Source of the DNA: Sipunculus nudus | Lineage: Eukaryota > Annelida > Sipuncula > Golfingiida > Sipunculidae | NCBI GenBank assembly: GCA_026874595.1 | Contig: CM049313.1 | Coordinates: forward strand, 18,225,508-18,289,507 | Length of the DNA: 64,000 nucleotides | Reading direction: 5' to 3' | In this document: piece by piece, positions 35,286 to 46,831 of the stretch | How the letters are laid out: every line of letters begins with the position of its first letter | Position numbering within the stretch: the stretch's first letter is position 1 | Position numbers and translations under genes: made by a program | The notes under the pieces: model-generated | What the model saw: the letters and a program-made list of their open reading frames with translations, nothing else | What the model was told of the DNA's origin: nothing | Database searches by the model: none

Positions 35286-35361
<76 letters not shown>
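35286..35361. repeat. TA microsatellite
   Basis: About 76 bases of (TA)n between the CTCGAGAT repeat and the CAGTAAAACCCCGCTAACGC pogo-type end. The same order occurs at 38876-39035. Confidence 0.95.
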
Positions 35362-35362
<1 letters not shown>

Positions 35363-35365
<3 letters not shown>

Positions 35366-35412
35366 TAAAACCCCGCTAACGCGACCACCTGCGGGACCAG
35401 GCAAAAATGGAC
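35363..35412 (+). mobile_element. Pogo-type terminal fragment
   Basis: CAGTAAAACCCCGCTAACGC followed by GACCACCTGCGGGACCAGGC is nearly identical to the left end at 38992. It breaks off after about 50 bases. Confidence 0.6.
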
Positions 35413-35639
35413 GAAAACTTTTTTTAAAAATGGGGTCATGACCTTTACTAGGAGATGGACTTTGACCTTGATAAGGTGCATTTTTGGTCATAAAAAATGT
35501 TTGACATCTCATGAAAGGCTGGTTGGATTGGTCAAAAAATCAGATCGACTGAAGATCTTGGATAGAAAAGTTTTGAACAGGAGACTGGTTGCGACACATA
35601 TACCCTTCCTTGTTTTTGGTCGTTTTGCCTCCCACTCCA

Positions 35640-35992
35640 TTACCACTTGATAATTAAACTTTATTTCGTTCGTCTTTTTCGCCCGTGTACCGCCGTTCCG
35701 TCCATCCGTCCGTTCGTCCGTTAGTCACAAGTTAACGCAATGACGTGAAAAAAAATTAATATATTGTCCCCATATTCACACCTTTACTACACATCATGAA
35801 GGGCTAGGTCAAGTTTGAAAAGGATGACCTTGACACATCTTTCAAGGTCACAAAGGCGATAATGCTAAAATTCCGTTAATGCAATAACTTGAAAAGAATT
35901 TGAGGCAAAGTCGCCTAACTGGAAGCATTGATAAAACTCATGAAGGGCTAGGTCAAGTTCAAACATGGATGACCATGATGCATATTTCAAGG
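35640..35992 (+). repeat. Interspersed repeat interrupted by the foldback element, left part
   Basis: It contains CCGTCCGTTCGTCCGTTAGT, TCAAGGTCACAAAGGCGATA, AATAACTTGAAAAGAATTTG and AACTCATGAAGGGCTAGG. The same family occurs at 38179-38340 and 43480-43680. Confidence 0.6.
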
Positions 35993-38178
35993 GTAGTCGA
36001 CCAGATGGCCGAAACCCAGAATGCCGAAACCCAGAATACCAAACCCAAAATGCCGAAGCCCATCTTGCCGAAAAAGAAAATAAATAATAGCAAATAATGT
36101 GATTACTGCACAGTAAAGTGATAAGTCCGTTGTCTGTTAAGGTATTTTAACAAAATTTTATACCATCCTCTAATATTTTCAAATAATTAACGGTAATTTA
36201 TTTGGCATGTCGGCAGCGGCAAAACGATAATGTCGGCATGACAACTCGGTCCCGCTAAGTGTCCCTGGCTATATTAGACCCTTGTTTTGCAGGTATAGTC
36301 AGACTAACTGATTTTCATGAAGAAAGTTATATCTTGGGTCACATTTATGCTTCTTTGTAAACTATTTTTTTTAATTTACACATCGTTCAACTGCATATTA
36401 GCCAAGATGGCGGCGGTCGCGTGGGGGAAATAGCAAGGAAACCCCCGAGGTTTTTAGACCTCCCCCCTTGATTTGGAAGATTAAATATTAAACCTAGCTT
36501 ACTATACGCTATGATTTATACTGGTATGCATAATTATTCGTATAATTAAAAATAGCCTGCAGTAAAACCGATACCGTTTGCATTGCTTTGAAAATATAAC
36601 GAAAATATTTCAGTTATTTATGGAGAAACTCGGGTCTTTTCAATATTTTAATGGAATTTTATTTCCATAAATCAAAGATTTTTTAAAGTGAAAATTTTAG
36701 TGGAAGAATTTCAAAAGAACCTGACCTATGTGGGTCTATCAAAATTTACTTTGAAGAGAGCGCAGTACAGTTTTGTTAATTAGCTTGTCAATTATGGGGG
36801 CCTGTACCGGGTGTGCGTATTTTGTTGTAATAGCCATGTCCAGCTTTTGATTAGAGTGATGTAGTTGGCCATAGCTAATTGAGCAGAAGCATATAAAAAT
36901 CACATTTTCTCCAGTGAATAATCAATTTATACATCAGATTTGTTTATGTTTAAATTAATACTTTAATCTGAACCTGATTTTATCTTTATTTTTTTAATAT
37001 CTTTGATATTTAATTTCCGTTATTCACATTTGTATCGACGAGTTATGCTAATATTGCACTGATATATAAAAGAACAGTAAATACTCCATATAGTGCTTGC
37101 GGAATAATTATATTACAAACATACACATTTCACAAAGTATGCATCGATAAACATACGAAATCTTATATTAATTTTTTTATTCATTGCAGAATATGTATAA
37201 GATTTTTATATACCCGTACTCAATTAACTGTGACCTGCTTCGTCACTCTAATCAAACGACACAATTAGTTATTACAACAATACAAACACAACCGGTAACG
37301 GGCCCCCATAATATAGGCAAGAAAACAAACAGGATTTCGCTCTCTTTTAAGTAATCTTGTCAGACTTCTCAGTTCTGGTTTTATTACACACGTATATTTT
37401 TATGAAATTCTCCAACCGTTTTTATATATAGAAATATTTTCTGATAGAAATCCCTAAAAATATCAACCAAGACCGAGAATTATCACTGTTAGTTTTTTTC
37501 GCCTGCAATATTATGAACTAGTTATTGAGGCGTGTCATTGATCAACATATGTTAATGGTAACTGAGACAAAATGTGGAAAAATGACTGTCATTATGAAAT
37601 GAAAGTTCAAATGAGAAATGGATGGGTAAATGGACGGTATGTAAGAGGTTTCCTTGATATTTCCACGAGGGATTACGGGTCCAGTGTCGTCCGGCGGGTT
37701 TCCTTGCTGATTTCCGAGTGCCGCTTTGCTCCCGTGAGTTCCCCACGCGACCGCCTCCAGCTTAGCTAATATGCAGTTGAACGATGTGTAAATTAAAAAA
37801 AAAATAGTTCCTAAATAAGCATAAATGTGACACAAGATATAAGTTTCTTCATGAAAATCAGTTTGTCTGACTATACCTGCAAAATGAGGGATTAATAAAG
37901 GCCAGGGACATTTAGCGGGACCGGGTTTTCATGCCGACATTATCGTAGTGCCGCTGCCGACATGCCGAATACATTACGATTAATTATTTGAAAATATTAA
38001 GAGGATGGTATCAAACTTTGTTCAGTAACCTTAACAGACAACGTACTTATAACTTTAATGCGCATTAATCAAATTATTTCCTATTATTTATTTTCTTTTT
38101 CGGCAAGATGGGCTTCGGCATTTTGGGTATGTGAAAATTTGTTTCTGCATTCGGGGTTTCGGCCACCTGGTCTCGTTC
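35993..38178. mobile_element. Foldback (MULE-like) element, 2,186 bp inverted repeat
   Basis: The two halves are inverted copies of each other, about 1 kb per arm. The outer ends are GACCAGATGGCCGAAACCC and, inverted, GACCAGGTGGCCGAAACCCC. Inner landmarks such as ATTATCGT..GCCGCTGCCGACATGCC, AACTGCATATTAGC and TAACGGGCCCCCATAAT appear once in each arm in opposite orientation. A 9-bp direct repeat ATTTCAAGG flanks it (35984-35992, 38179-38187), the length typical of Mutator-like elements. No transposase is visible. Confidence 0.8.
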
Positions 38179-38600
38179 ATTTCAAGGTCCGTGAGGTGAT
38201 CATGCTTAAAAGATGTCAACGCAGTGACTTGAAAAGAATCTGAGGCACAATCACCAAACTTGCAGTATTGACACACCTGTTTGAAAGGCTACTTCCACAA
38301 CAGGCGGGGGACATACAGATCAGGGGGAGGGTGATCCTGAAGCGTTCGCTAACATAACCAATTCGTTAAGCACTCGAGTCGTAACGATAATCGTGTAAAT
38401 TCACCCTTTATACCGCATGTTAATTATTTCAAATATATATAGCTTATTATTTGACTTGTAAGATGATTTTGTTCGACTTTTCATAGAACTCTGAGTCCAA
38501 GCAGACTCTGTGCGTGAAATCCGCTCTTGTGTCGATTTTAACGCATATATCTATGTATGCTGGTGGACACATGGAAACACTAAAGGTGAAAAAAATCATG
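38179..38600 (+). repeat. Interspersed repeat, continuation beyond the foldback element
   Basis: Continues the family cut by the foldback insertion (ATGTCAACGCAGTGACTTGA, GCACAATCACCAAACTTGCA), then a second motif set at 38490-38580 (GACTCTGTGCGTGAAATCCG, ATGTATGCTGGTGGACACAT). Both recur together at 43540-43790. Confidence 0.6.
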
Positions 38601-38875
38601 AGCGATTTTCCATGCATATAGGCCAATATGGTAACACAGCTTCATAAAGCTGTGCATATTATACATTTGGCCCGCGTTATATCCTTGAATTATTAATATT
38701 TTAGTTACTTTGACCCTCCTCGTGTATTATTAGTGTTGCCCTTATTTATGACTGTTAATATTTAGGGTCTTTTTCCCGACACTGATAATCGTTGTGAAAT
38801 CCGCTCAGTGTCTGCTTCATTTTTTTTATTATTATATTTCCACGATGGCTGATTTAGAACACACAAAAAAAATAT

Positions 38876-38946
38876 TTATCTCGAGATAACATCTCGCGAT
38901 CTCGAAATAAAATTTCTAAAAAAAAATCTCGCAAAAAAAAATAGGA

Positions 38947-38948
<2 letters not shown>
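38876..38948 (+). repeat. CTCGAGAT palindromic repeat unit
   Basis: TATCTCGAGATAACATCTCG followed by CGATCTCGAAAT, nearly identical to 35213-35285. It is followed by TA repeats and a pogo-type end, as there. Confidence 0.65.

Positions 38949-38991
<43 letters not shown>
38949..38991. repeat. TA microsatellite
   Basis: (TA)n of about 43 bases ending directly at the CAGT end of the pogo-type element. Confidence 0.95.
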
Positions 38992-38994
<3 letters not shown>

Positions 38995-39935
38995 TAAAAC
39001 CCCGCTAACGCGACCACCTGCGGGACCAGGCAAAATGGTCGTGTTAGCGGGGTGGTCGTGTTAGCGGGATGCTTCTGCCAAAATTAACGCCGGCGACAAT
39101 ATGGGAAATTTCAAGTAAATGTTAAGTGGTTGTCCCTGTTTTTATTTAAGATTTAAAATATATAGAAAAATAAATAACAAACATGAAAAGAAAAACAAAA
39201 GTTCTATTCACATAGAAATAAAACACATAAATGAAAGAAATAGTCGGCGTTAAAGTCATTCTTACAGCATTGGTCTTAACAGATGATCTGATGTCGAACA
39301 TGTAGTGAGAACAGAAAATCACATCAAATAACACAGAGTGTTATTTATATGGTTCTTGCTTGATCGCTGAAATGTGATTTTTCACAGTTTTACTTTAATC
39401 ACTTGAATATATGCGTGTGGCGTCAGTTATGTTTGCCAAACTCCTTTTTTATGAGTATGTTAAATGCTAATATAACAGCCGTACTCAACATACAAGGTAA
39501 CGGACCACGGAGTCCAATATCTATTGATGTGTATAGTTAATACGCTAATTAATCACGAGCTAATATCTAAGTCCAAGCTGGGTTGTGAGCGTGTCACCTG
39601 CTCAACGGGCCGCGGTCGTCACGGGCCAGTGGTCGTGATACGACTAATTAATTACGGGCTATTATCTAAGTCCAAGCTTCGCGGTGAGCGTGTCATATGC
39701 TCAACGGGCCGCGGTCGTCACCGGCCAGTGGTCGTGATACGGGGGCTTATCTGAAGGTCGGGACCAAAAAAAGATGGTCGTTGGTCGTGATAGCGGGGTG
39801 GTCGTGTTACCGAAGTTTTTTAATTGATAATTTATATATCCCGCATATCATAATTTATATTAGACAAAATCTGGAACCAAAAAAATGGTCGTGTTAGCGG
39901 GGTGGTCATGTTAACGGGGTGGTCGTCATGCGGGA
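38992..39935 (+). mobile_element. Pogo-type element, right end degraded
   Basis: The left end TA|CAGTAAAACCCCGCTAACGC is clear, and its first 55 bases can fold on themselves (CCCCGCTAACGCGACC with GGTCGTGTTAGCGGGG). Near the right side, GGTCGTGTTAGCGGGGTGGT occurs again at 39889-39908, but no TTTTACTG end was found. No coding capacity. Confidence 0.55.
39542..39738 (+). repeat. Two-copy tandem repeat of about 98 bp
   Basis: Both units hold ATATCTAAGTCCAAGCT, GTGAGCGTGTCA, TGCTCAACGGGCCGCGGTCG and GGCCAGTGGTCGTGATACG. They lie inside the pogo-type element. Confidence 0.85.
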
Positions 39936-39942
39936 TATATAA

Positions 39943-40014
<72 letters not shown>
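39934..40014. repeat. Interrupted TA/TAAA microsatellite
   Basis: TA tracts with periodic AAATA and GTATA interruptions, ending directly at a CGAGATAAAATATC repeat. Confidence 0.9.
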
Positions 40015-40590
40015 CGAGATAAAATATCACAATTTGTTTTTGCTGCAGAAAACAAAAAAAATTATTTCGAAATCTTGAGATGTTAAGTCGAGATCTCGAG
40101 ATAAAATTTCACACTTGTACGAACCATTCGATGCTGAATTGACATAAAGCAAAGTTACGTTAAAGGGACAGTACACGTAAAGAGTTCTTACTATTGCAAT
40201 TATAATAACAAATACCATGTATACTGTGTTTAACTGAACGGTAATACAATAAAATTAATTTATAATCAATCAAGTGTGTATTTCACTTAAGATAAGGCTA
40301 GGTGAAGAAAAGTTCAATGTAAAATTCAATGTTTAATTATTCATATCCGTTAGGAAGATGTCAAAGCCTAAAGAAACTGAAACATTCTACCTGAACGGCG
40401 GATTCGAAGCCATGTCTAAGAAATCACTCTCGAGATCCGGACTTAACAACTGGAGATCTCGAGATATTTTTTTTTTTCTGCTGCAAATTTTTTTTTGTGA
40501 AAGTTTATGTCGAGATCTCGAGATGTTAAGTCGAGATCTCGAGATGTTAAGTCAAGATCTCGAGATATTATCTCGAGATAAATATTTTGT
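40014..40590 (+). repeat. Cluster of CTCGAGAT palindromes
   Basis: TCGAGATCTCGAGATAAAAT at about 40090, then at 40500-40585 a run of GTCGAGATCTCGAGATGTTA repeated about three times and ending TATTATCTCGAGATAAATAT. Each core is self-complementary. The open frame at 40358-40783 runs through these repeats and is not a gene. Confidence 0.7.
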
Positions 40591-42565
40591 TTTTCTGTCG
40601 CCTGCCGTTTTGATTAAAGTCCTCCTTTTGCCTGCTGTTTTACCCCATAATGTGCGTATGGTGGCCATGTCACGGAGCATGAGAGCTCGTTTGATGATAC
40701 ACTGGAAACTGGAGTATGACTGGAGTATGACCAAACGCCAGCCTACCCCCCCCCCCCCCGAACTTCTCCCCTATTTTAGTTGAAAAGCCCTCCACCCTCT
40801 CGAAAATGAGGAACCCGACCATAATCCCCCCTTGCAAAAAAAAGAAAGAAAAACCTCCTCCGCCTTTAATAACAAGGAGCCATTTCCAGAATATCTTGTA
40901 CTTGTGAAAGAAATATTTGCTAATTTTTTTAAACTCCATTTTGTCATTATTCGAATCTGATTTATACTTATTCTAAGTTATACTTTAAAACATTTCTAAC
41001 ATTTCGTAATTAGAATATTTTATATTGTGTTAAAATAAAATCTGGGTCACTCGTCAGGGACGCATTAGGACGAGGGATAACAAGTTCATGTACACATGTT
41101 TAAGTAACACGGACATCCGGGTTTAAACGCCAATCATCCTTTTGAGTCTGTAAACATCAACGTATTTTAAGTAACTTTGGTGTTCAACGATTACGGTACT
41201 ACAGGATGTTTACAATACCTGGAGCACTATAGCAACAAACCATAAAATCCCCCTGGATAATAAATGACACAGATACCTGGATTCACAGAGAAAACAAGAT
41301 CAAAGAAATGGTGTAGGAAAACCCCGGGATCCGCATGGCATGCTGAAGATAATTAACGCTCTGACGTCACCGGCCAGCCTGTAACTTTGACTGGTGTGAT
41401 GATGCAAAATGGTCCGTTACTCTTTTAATGTTTAAATGTTTTTTAGTGTTCTTTGCATCTAACATCGATTGTTGACATCACAGGTATACACACACACACA
41501 CACAAAACATGCTGGATACATTGTTGAAGCCTTAAATATCATAAATCACCCGTATACCTTTAACATAGATTGTTTGCATCACAGGTACACAACACAAACA
41601 GCACCATCTTGGACACATTATCGACGCCTAAAATACCTGAAATCACCCGTTCCCTCCTCTAACATGTTTGTACCCCTTACGCGTCGTGCTGTAGAGTAAT
41701 GTTTATAGATTTTACCCTAGTCCAGGGTGAGCAATAAATTTGCAGGTCTCTTGGTTGCAGTAATACGAACTTTATATAACTACAGCAAATGAGCTGCTTG
41801 GCCTCCTGTTTTTAACGGACTCTAAATACACAGAATATCTCCTAGCAAGATCCCTACACAATGAGTTAACCATTTAGACTTTTACTTGAAGTGTTACAAA
41901 AGCAAGAGTGTATGAAAGGTGAACACGGGTGATGAATGAAAATAAAGTATTATGTTCAGTATAGGTTAACTCTAAACCAAGGTTAGATTTATAATATTTC
42001 ATAGTGAACTCAGAAATGACACAAAGGTCTTTAATTTTAATTATGATTATGTTTCATTTACAATGTATATAAATATTATTCTCCGAATAGTAGGGTGATT
42101 ATTACGTACACCACCCTCCCCCCTTTGCTAAAAATTGATATATTTCCCAACGACCCCCCCCCCCCCCCATACGTGTGATAAAGTTAATGGGAACAATCTC
42201 TTATTATAAGAGATCAGTATTCTGCTCGTATTCCTCTCTACAGCAATTTTTTACGCAACTTTACTTGTATATTGTGTTCGTCGAGGGGTAACTTTTTATC
42301 AGTCAAGTGAATGCACTCAGCCTGAACTCCCGTGCTTCATTAACATATTTAAATGTGATTTGGTTTTCAAAAGTTCACATGCGCCACATATTGATAAAGA
42401 GAGTACAACGACCATTGGGACATTTTAGAACACGGCTTTATTTGGACAGGCGACAAGTGTGAAAGCTTGACTCTTAGAACTAAATAGGATTTAAGCCTTT
42501 GATCTGTGTTAATCACAGGATTCAGTCGATTCACATTCCCAAGTCGAGCCACGTCTACCTTCAAG

Positions 42566-42617
42566 ATGTGTCCCAGTCAGTTGTTGAGTTTTTAGCTTCG
42601 TATCGCTCAGGCCTCTA
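42566..42617 (+). pseudogene. Duplicated candidate first exon, copy with a stop
   Basis: The paralogue of 45656-45707. The ATG and donor (TCTA|GTAAGT) are kept, but codon 9 is followed by TAG (42593-42595 region, AAG in the other copy), so only MCPSQLLSF could be made from this ATG. Confidence 0.3.
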
Positions 42618-42729
42618 GTAAGTAACATGTTTACGTCAAGTTTCATTACTGTACACTTTCATTTGCAGGTAAACACTTTTCCTCTTGTTTTGTTTTCAGT
42701 CTTAAAATAGAAGATTTTGAGGTAGGCCG

Positions 42730-42731
<2 letters not shown>

Positions 42732-42768
<37 letters not shown>
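42732..42768. repeat. TA microsatellite
   Basis: (TA)n of about 37 bases, absent from the other duplication copy at about 45810. Confidence 0.95.
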
Positions 42769-42771
<3 letters not shown>

Positions 42772-43479
42772 ATCCTTGGCCATCGGATATGCTGTACCGC
42801 TACCCCCCCCCCCCCACCGGACCCCACCCCCACCCTCTTCCGTACATCCTTGCCACGCCCATCTATGGATACAAATCGAGGGAACTGTTCCTTTTTTGTA
42901 ACCCTTACCCGTATCAACATTTCATTAATATTCGTCCAAACTATTTGTTTAATGTTGGTAGTAGACAAACCGAATTGAGTAAAATTGAGTAAATCTAGGG
43001 ATCAATCTCCAAAAGGATGTTCTTCGGTAGCAAGTTACTTTCTTGTTTTTATTTACTCGCGCAGGGTTATATCGGTGTTTACATTCGATCAGGTAAAGCT
43101 AAGTGTTTGAATACGTGAGTCAGAGAAAAACAGGTCATAAAGCTTAAATTGAATCCGGGTGCAAGAATATGTAACACGCTTTTAAAATAATTAGCTTCTC
43201 CTAATTGTTTATTTTTTGCACTGGAGGACCAGTTTAGTTTCACCCCTAAAACGACGGACGCTGCTATCATATAACAAAGACTGGCTAACCTAGTTTACTA
43301 TGAATAGATAACACAACAACACACCCACGAAAGGTAAACATCTTGTTGTCCGGGCCATGAAAATAAATAGGCATCACATAGAAAAAATGTATTTATCTTA
43401 CATGGCTTGTACAAATAGTTATTGCGCCTGCCGTCGCCGAAAGTATAGAAGGGACATATAAATTTTGAGCGGCGCCGTC

Positions 43480-43790
43480 TTTCCGTCTGTCGGGCTGTCG
43501 TGTCCATCACTCCGTCCGTATCAGAAGGCAATAATGCTAAAATAATGCTAAAATGATGTCAACGTAATAACTTGAAAAGAATTGAAGGCACAGTCACCGA
43601 ACTCGCAGCATTGACAAACCTCAAGTAGGGCGAATTCCACATACCAGATCAGGGGCATGACCTCGAAGCGTTCACATAGACTCTGAGTTCACATAGACTC
43701 TGTGCGTGGATATCGCTCCTGTGGCGATTTTCACGCATGTATCCGCACATATCCATGTATGCTGATTGACACATGGAAACACCACATCAG
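43480..43790 (+). repeat. Interspersed repeat, same family as 35640 and 38179
   Basis: GATGTCAACGTAATAACTTG, GCACAGTCACCGAACTCGCA, then GACTCTGTGCGTGGATATCG and ATGTATGCTGATTGACACAT. It lies in the spacer between the two segmental duplication copies. Confidence 0.6.
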
Positions 43791-43791
43791 G

Positions 43792-43885
43792 GTTGGGTTT
43801 ATCCGGATAAAACTTGTTTTGTCCAGGACAATGGATAAAACTGGGTATCCAGTTTATCCGGATTATACTGGATTAAACTGGATCA
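43792..43885 (+). repeat. TTTATCCGGAT-rich possible transposon end
   Basis: CAGGGTTGGGTTTATCCGG begins like a hAT end and is followed by four TTTATCCGGATTA/ACTGGAT-type motifs. No matching opposite end was found before 44500. Confidence 0.3.
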
Positions 43886-45577
43886 AACTAAGAATAGCCT
43901 TGTAAAATTTAATTAAATTAACATAAAATGCTTAACTGGACAAATAAGTTCAGAAGGTTTTTATTGATATTTAAGCAATATTTTTAAGTTTCATATCCAA
44001 TTGGCAATCATCGAGGTTCATGTTTCACTGTTGTTAGCAGCCACTGTAAGCTTATGCTCAACACACGCCAGAATGAGGAGCAGTCCATTTGCTTCTATGT
44101 AACTACTCTTGCTGGTGGTCAATTTCTCAGTAGGATATATCATCTTTATAGCATCATCCTCAGTCTTTAAATAACTCAGAGTCACGGGACAGGCTTACAG
44201 GATGAAATTTGCAGCACAACTGTCAACAACTTAAAGAGCCTCATGGAGGAGGATGCCTGAATCACTTTGGAGGTTTCTCCTCTCAGGCTGTTATGACTGG
44301 CTGCATGGTTGTCAAATGGTCGCCCACTGTTGCTGCTTGTGTAAACATGCCTTAAATTACCAGTGGTTAAAGGGACAATAATCTTACTTCCATACACTCA
44401 GAGAAACCAACTTGGGCAAGATAGCTTTTCAAGCATTTTATCATTTGCATCTGAGAGGTCATCCCCACACAATTATGGACTGCTGATATCACTGTATATT
44501 GTAAGTCATTTATGCAATATACACAAAACACATGCTGGATACACTATTGAAGCCTTATATATCATAAATCACCCGCAATGCTCTCACATAGATTGTTGAC
44601 ATCAAAGGTACACAACACAAACAGCACTACGCTAGATACATTATTAAAACCCTATATAGTATAAATCACCCTTGACCTCCTCCGACAAGTTTATACCCCT
44701 TACGCAGTGGTTTACGCTTTAGTCTTGCTGCAGAGTAGCGCCTGTGGATTTTGCCCTGGTCCAGGGTAAGCAAAAAATATGCAAGTCTCTTGGTCGCACT
44801 ACTACGAGCTTTATAACTACAGCAAAGGAGCTGCTTGGCCCCCAGTTTCTAACTGACTCTCAACACATAGAATGTCCCCTAGCAAGATCCCTACACAACG
44901 AGTTAACTAATCAGAGGTTTACTTGAAGTGTCACGAAAGCAACAGTACAAGAAAGGTGAAAACGGGAGGTGAATGAAAGTGCAATTAGACTGAATATATT
45001 GCCATGTAACCTTTTTATTGTTAGTGTGACAAATATAGGATGTATTACAATTAAATATAAGATTTATAAAATAAAGTGTTATGTTTCCAGGATAAGGTAA
45101 CTCTAAACCAGGGTTAGATATATAATATTTCATGGTAAACTCAGAAATGCTCAAAAGGTCTATAATTTTGATATGAATATATTTCATTTTCAATATGTAT
45201 AAATATTATTCTCTGAATAGTAGGGGGATGATAATGTACACCCCCTCCCCAATCCCCCTTTGCTAAAAAGTGATATATACCCGAGACGAAACTGGTCCTT
45301 CAGTGCAAATAATAAAGCAGTATAGGAGAAGCTGGTAATGCATCCAGATTCGCCTGAAAATCCTTCAATATATATAAATATTATTCTCTGAATAGTAGGG
45401 TGATGATTACGTACACCATCCCCCTCCCCCACCCCTCGGTAAAAGACTAGTATTCTCCTCGTATACCACTCTACGGCAATTTATGACGCAACTTTACTTG
45501 TACATTGTGTTCGTCGTAGTGGGTCACTTTTTATCAGTCAAGTGAATGCACTGGCTTACCCGGACTTGCGCATTTAG

Positions 45578-45617
45578 TATTTAAGCCTTTGATCTGTGTT
45601 CAACGGAGAATTCAGTC
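45578..45617 (+). promoter_or_regulatory. Candidate core promoter (TATA-like plus initiator)
   Basis: TATTTAAG at 45578-45585 and TCAGTC (initiator-like) at 45612-45617 are about 30 bases apart, upstream of the ATG at 45656. The other duplication copy keeps GATTTAAG and TCAGTC at the matching places. Confidence 0.35.
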
Positions 45618-45655
45618 GATTCACATTCCCAGGGCGAGCCACGTCTACCTACAAG

Positions 45656-45707
45656 ATGTGTCCCAGTCAGAAGTTTAGTTTTAAGCTTCGTATCGCTCAG
45701 GCCTCTG
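45656..45707 (+). CDS. Candidate first coding exon of an unknown gene
   Basis: ATG in a purine-rich context (ACAAGATGT) opens 17 codons, MCPSQKFSFKLRIAQAS, and one further base before a perfect donor G|GTAAGT. The block from promoter to donor is well conserved with 42566-42617, more than the surrounding sequence by eye. I do not recognise the product, and no following exon was found. It could be a real small-exon gene start or chance within a duplicated repeat. Confidence 0.3.
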
Positions 45708-46631
45708 GTAAGTATCATGTTTACGTCAAGTTTCATTACTGTACACTATCATATGCAGGTAAATAACTTATCAGTCTTAAAATGGAACAAAGATTTTGAG
45801 AAGGTCTGATCATATGTATGTATGCACTCCTTTGCCAGCAGATATGTGTTACCCTCCCCCCCCCCTCCCCCCCCCCCCCCCTTGAACTCCGTACATCCTA
45901 GCGACGCCCCTCTATGGAACCAAATCGAGGGAACTGTTCCTTTTTTGTGTTACCTTTACCCGCATCCAAATTTCATAAATATTTGTAAAAACTATTTGTT
46001 TAATGTTGGTAGAAGACGAACTGAATTACTGTGAGAGAACTGAGTATATCTAGGGATCAGTTTCTAAAGGTTTTTCTTCAGTGGCAAGCCACTTCCTTTT
46101 ATTTACACGCGCACGGGTTATATCGGTGTTTACATTCGATAAGGTAGAGCTAAGTGTTTGAATACGTGAGTCAGAGAAAAACAGGTCATAAAGCTTCAAG
46201 TGAATCCAGGTGCAAGAATATTTAACAAACTTTTATACTTACTAGCTTCTCCTATACACGTTTATTTTTTGCACTGGAGGACCAGTTTAGTTTCACCCCA
46301 AATACGACAGACGCTGCTATCATAAAACAAAGACTGGCTGACCTAGTTTACTATGAATAGATAACACGACAAACATGCACACCCACGACAGGTAAACATC
46401 TTTGTGCCCTGGCCATGAAAAAAATAGGAATTACATGCCTAGAGATAAGTTGAGAATTAATAAGCAACAGATAAGACAACAGTTTATTTCAAACCCTAAT
46501 TACCAAATAAGTTTATTAAAACCCTGCTTACCACATATTTTATCAATGTAATACAGTGGCGTCAATTTATCCTCAAGAGTAGTGGGGGGGGGGGGGGTGA
46601 CTCTCAGGGTGGGGAGATGACTCACAATGGT

Positions 46632-46668
46632 GGGGGGGGGGGGGGGGGGGGTCGGGGGGGGGGGGGGT
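46632..46668 (+). repeat. G-run cluster with quadruplex potential
   Basis: Runs of 19 and about 15 G separated by GTC, with another G-run at 46586-46597, inside the hAT element. Run lengths may be affected by sequencing error. Confidence 0.8.
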
Positions 46669-46765
46669 GACAAGCGCGGATGGAAGTCAAAATTGGGTTA
46701 AAACAGACATCTTAATACATATATATATAATATATATATCTTTTATTTTCTTTGTGACACATATA

Positions 46766-46768
<3 letters not shown>

Positions 46769-46829
<61 letters not shown>
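46769..46829. repeat. TA microsatellite
   Basis: (TA)n of about 60 bases inside the hAT element. Confidence 0.95.

Positions 46830-46831
<2 letters not shown>

Larger units (their letters stand above)
35087..35571 (+). repeat. Direct repeat of about 95 bp flanking a composite insertion
   Basis: 35087-35187 and 35479-35571 share TTTTTGGTCAT, AAATGTTT, ACATCTCATGAAAGGCTGGT and TCAGATCGACTGAAGATCTT with few differences. Between them lie a CTCGAGAT repeat (35213-35285), a long TA tract and a pogo-type end at 35363. Confidence 0.75.
41495..43372 (+). repeat. Segmental duplication, left copy
   Basis: Collinear with 44519-46420. Shared blocks include GCTGGATACA.T.TTGAAGCCTTA.ATATCATAAATCACCC, GCTGCTTGGCC, TCAGTCGATTCACATTCCCA, GAGTCAGAGAAAAACAGGTC and TTTTTTGCACTGGAGGACCA. 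Divergence is modest. Confidence 0.8.
44519..46420 (+). repeat. Segmental duplication, right copy
   Basis: Collinear with 41495-43372, enlarged by about 250 bp containing fragments of a hAT-type MITE (45215-45285, 45390-45445). Confidence 0.8.

Noticed and set aside
40358-40783. 141-residue open frame (+)
   Set aside because: It runs through repeated GAGATCTCGAGAT palindromes, T-runs and a C-run, so the repeated LSRDLEML peptide is a translation of the repeat.
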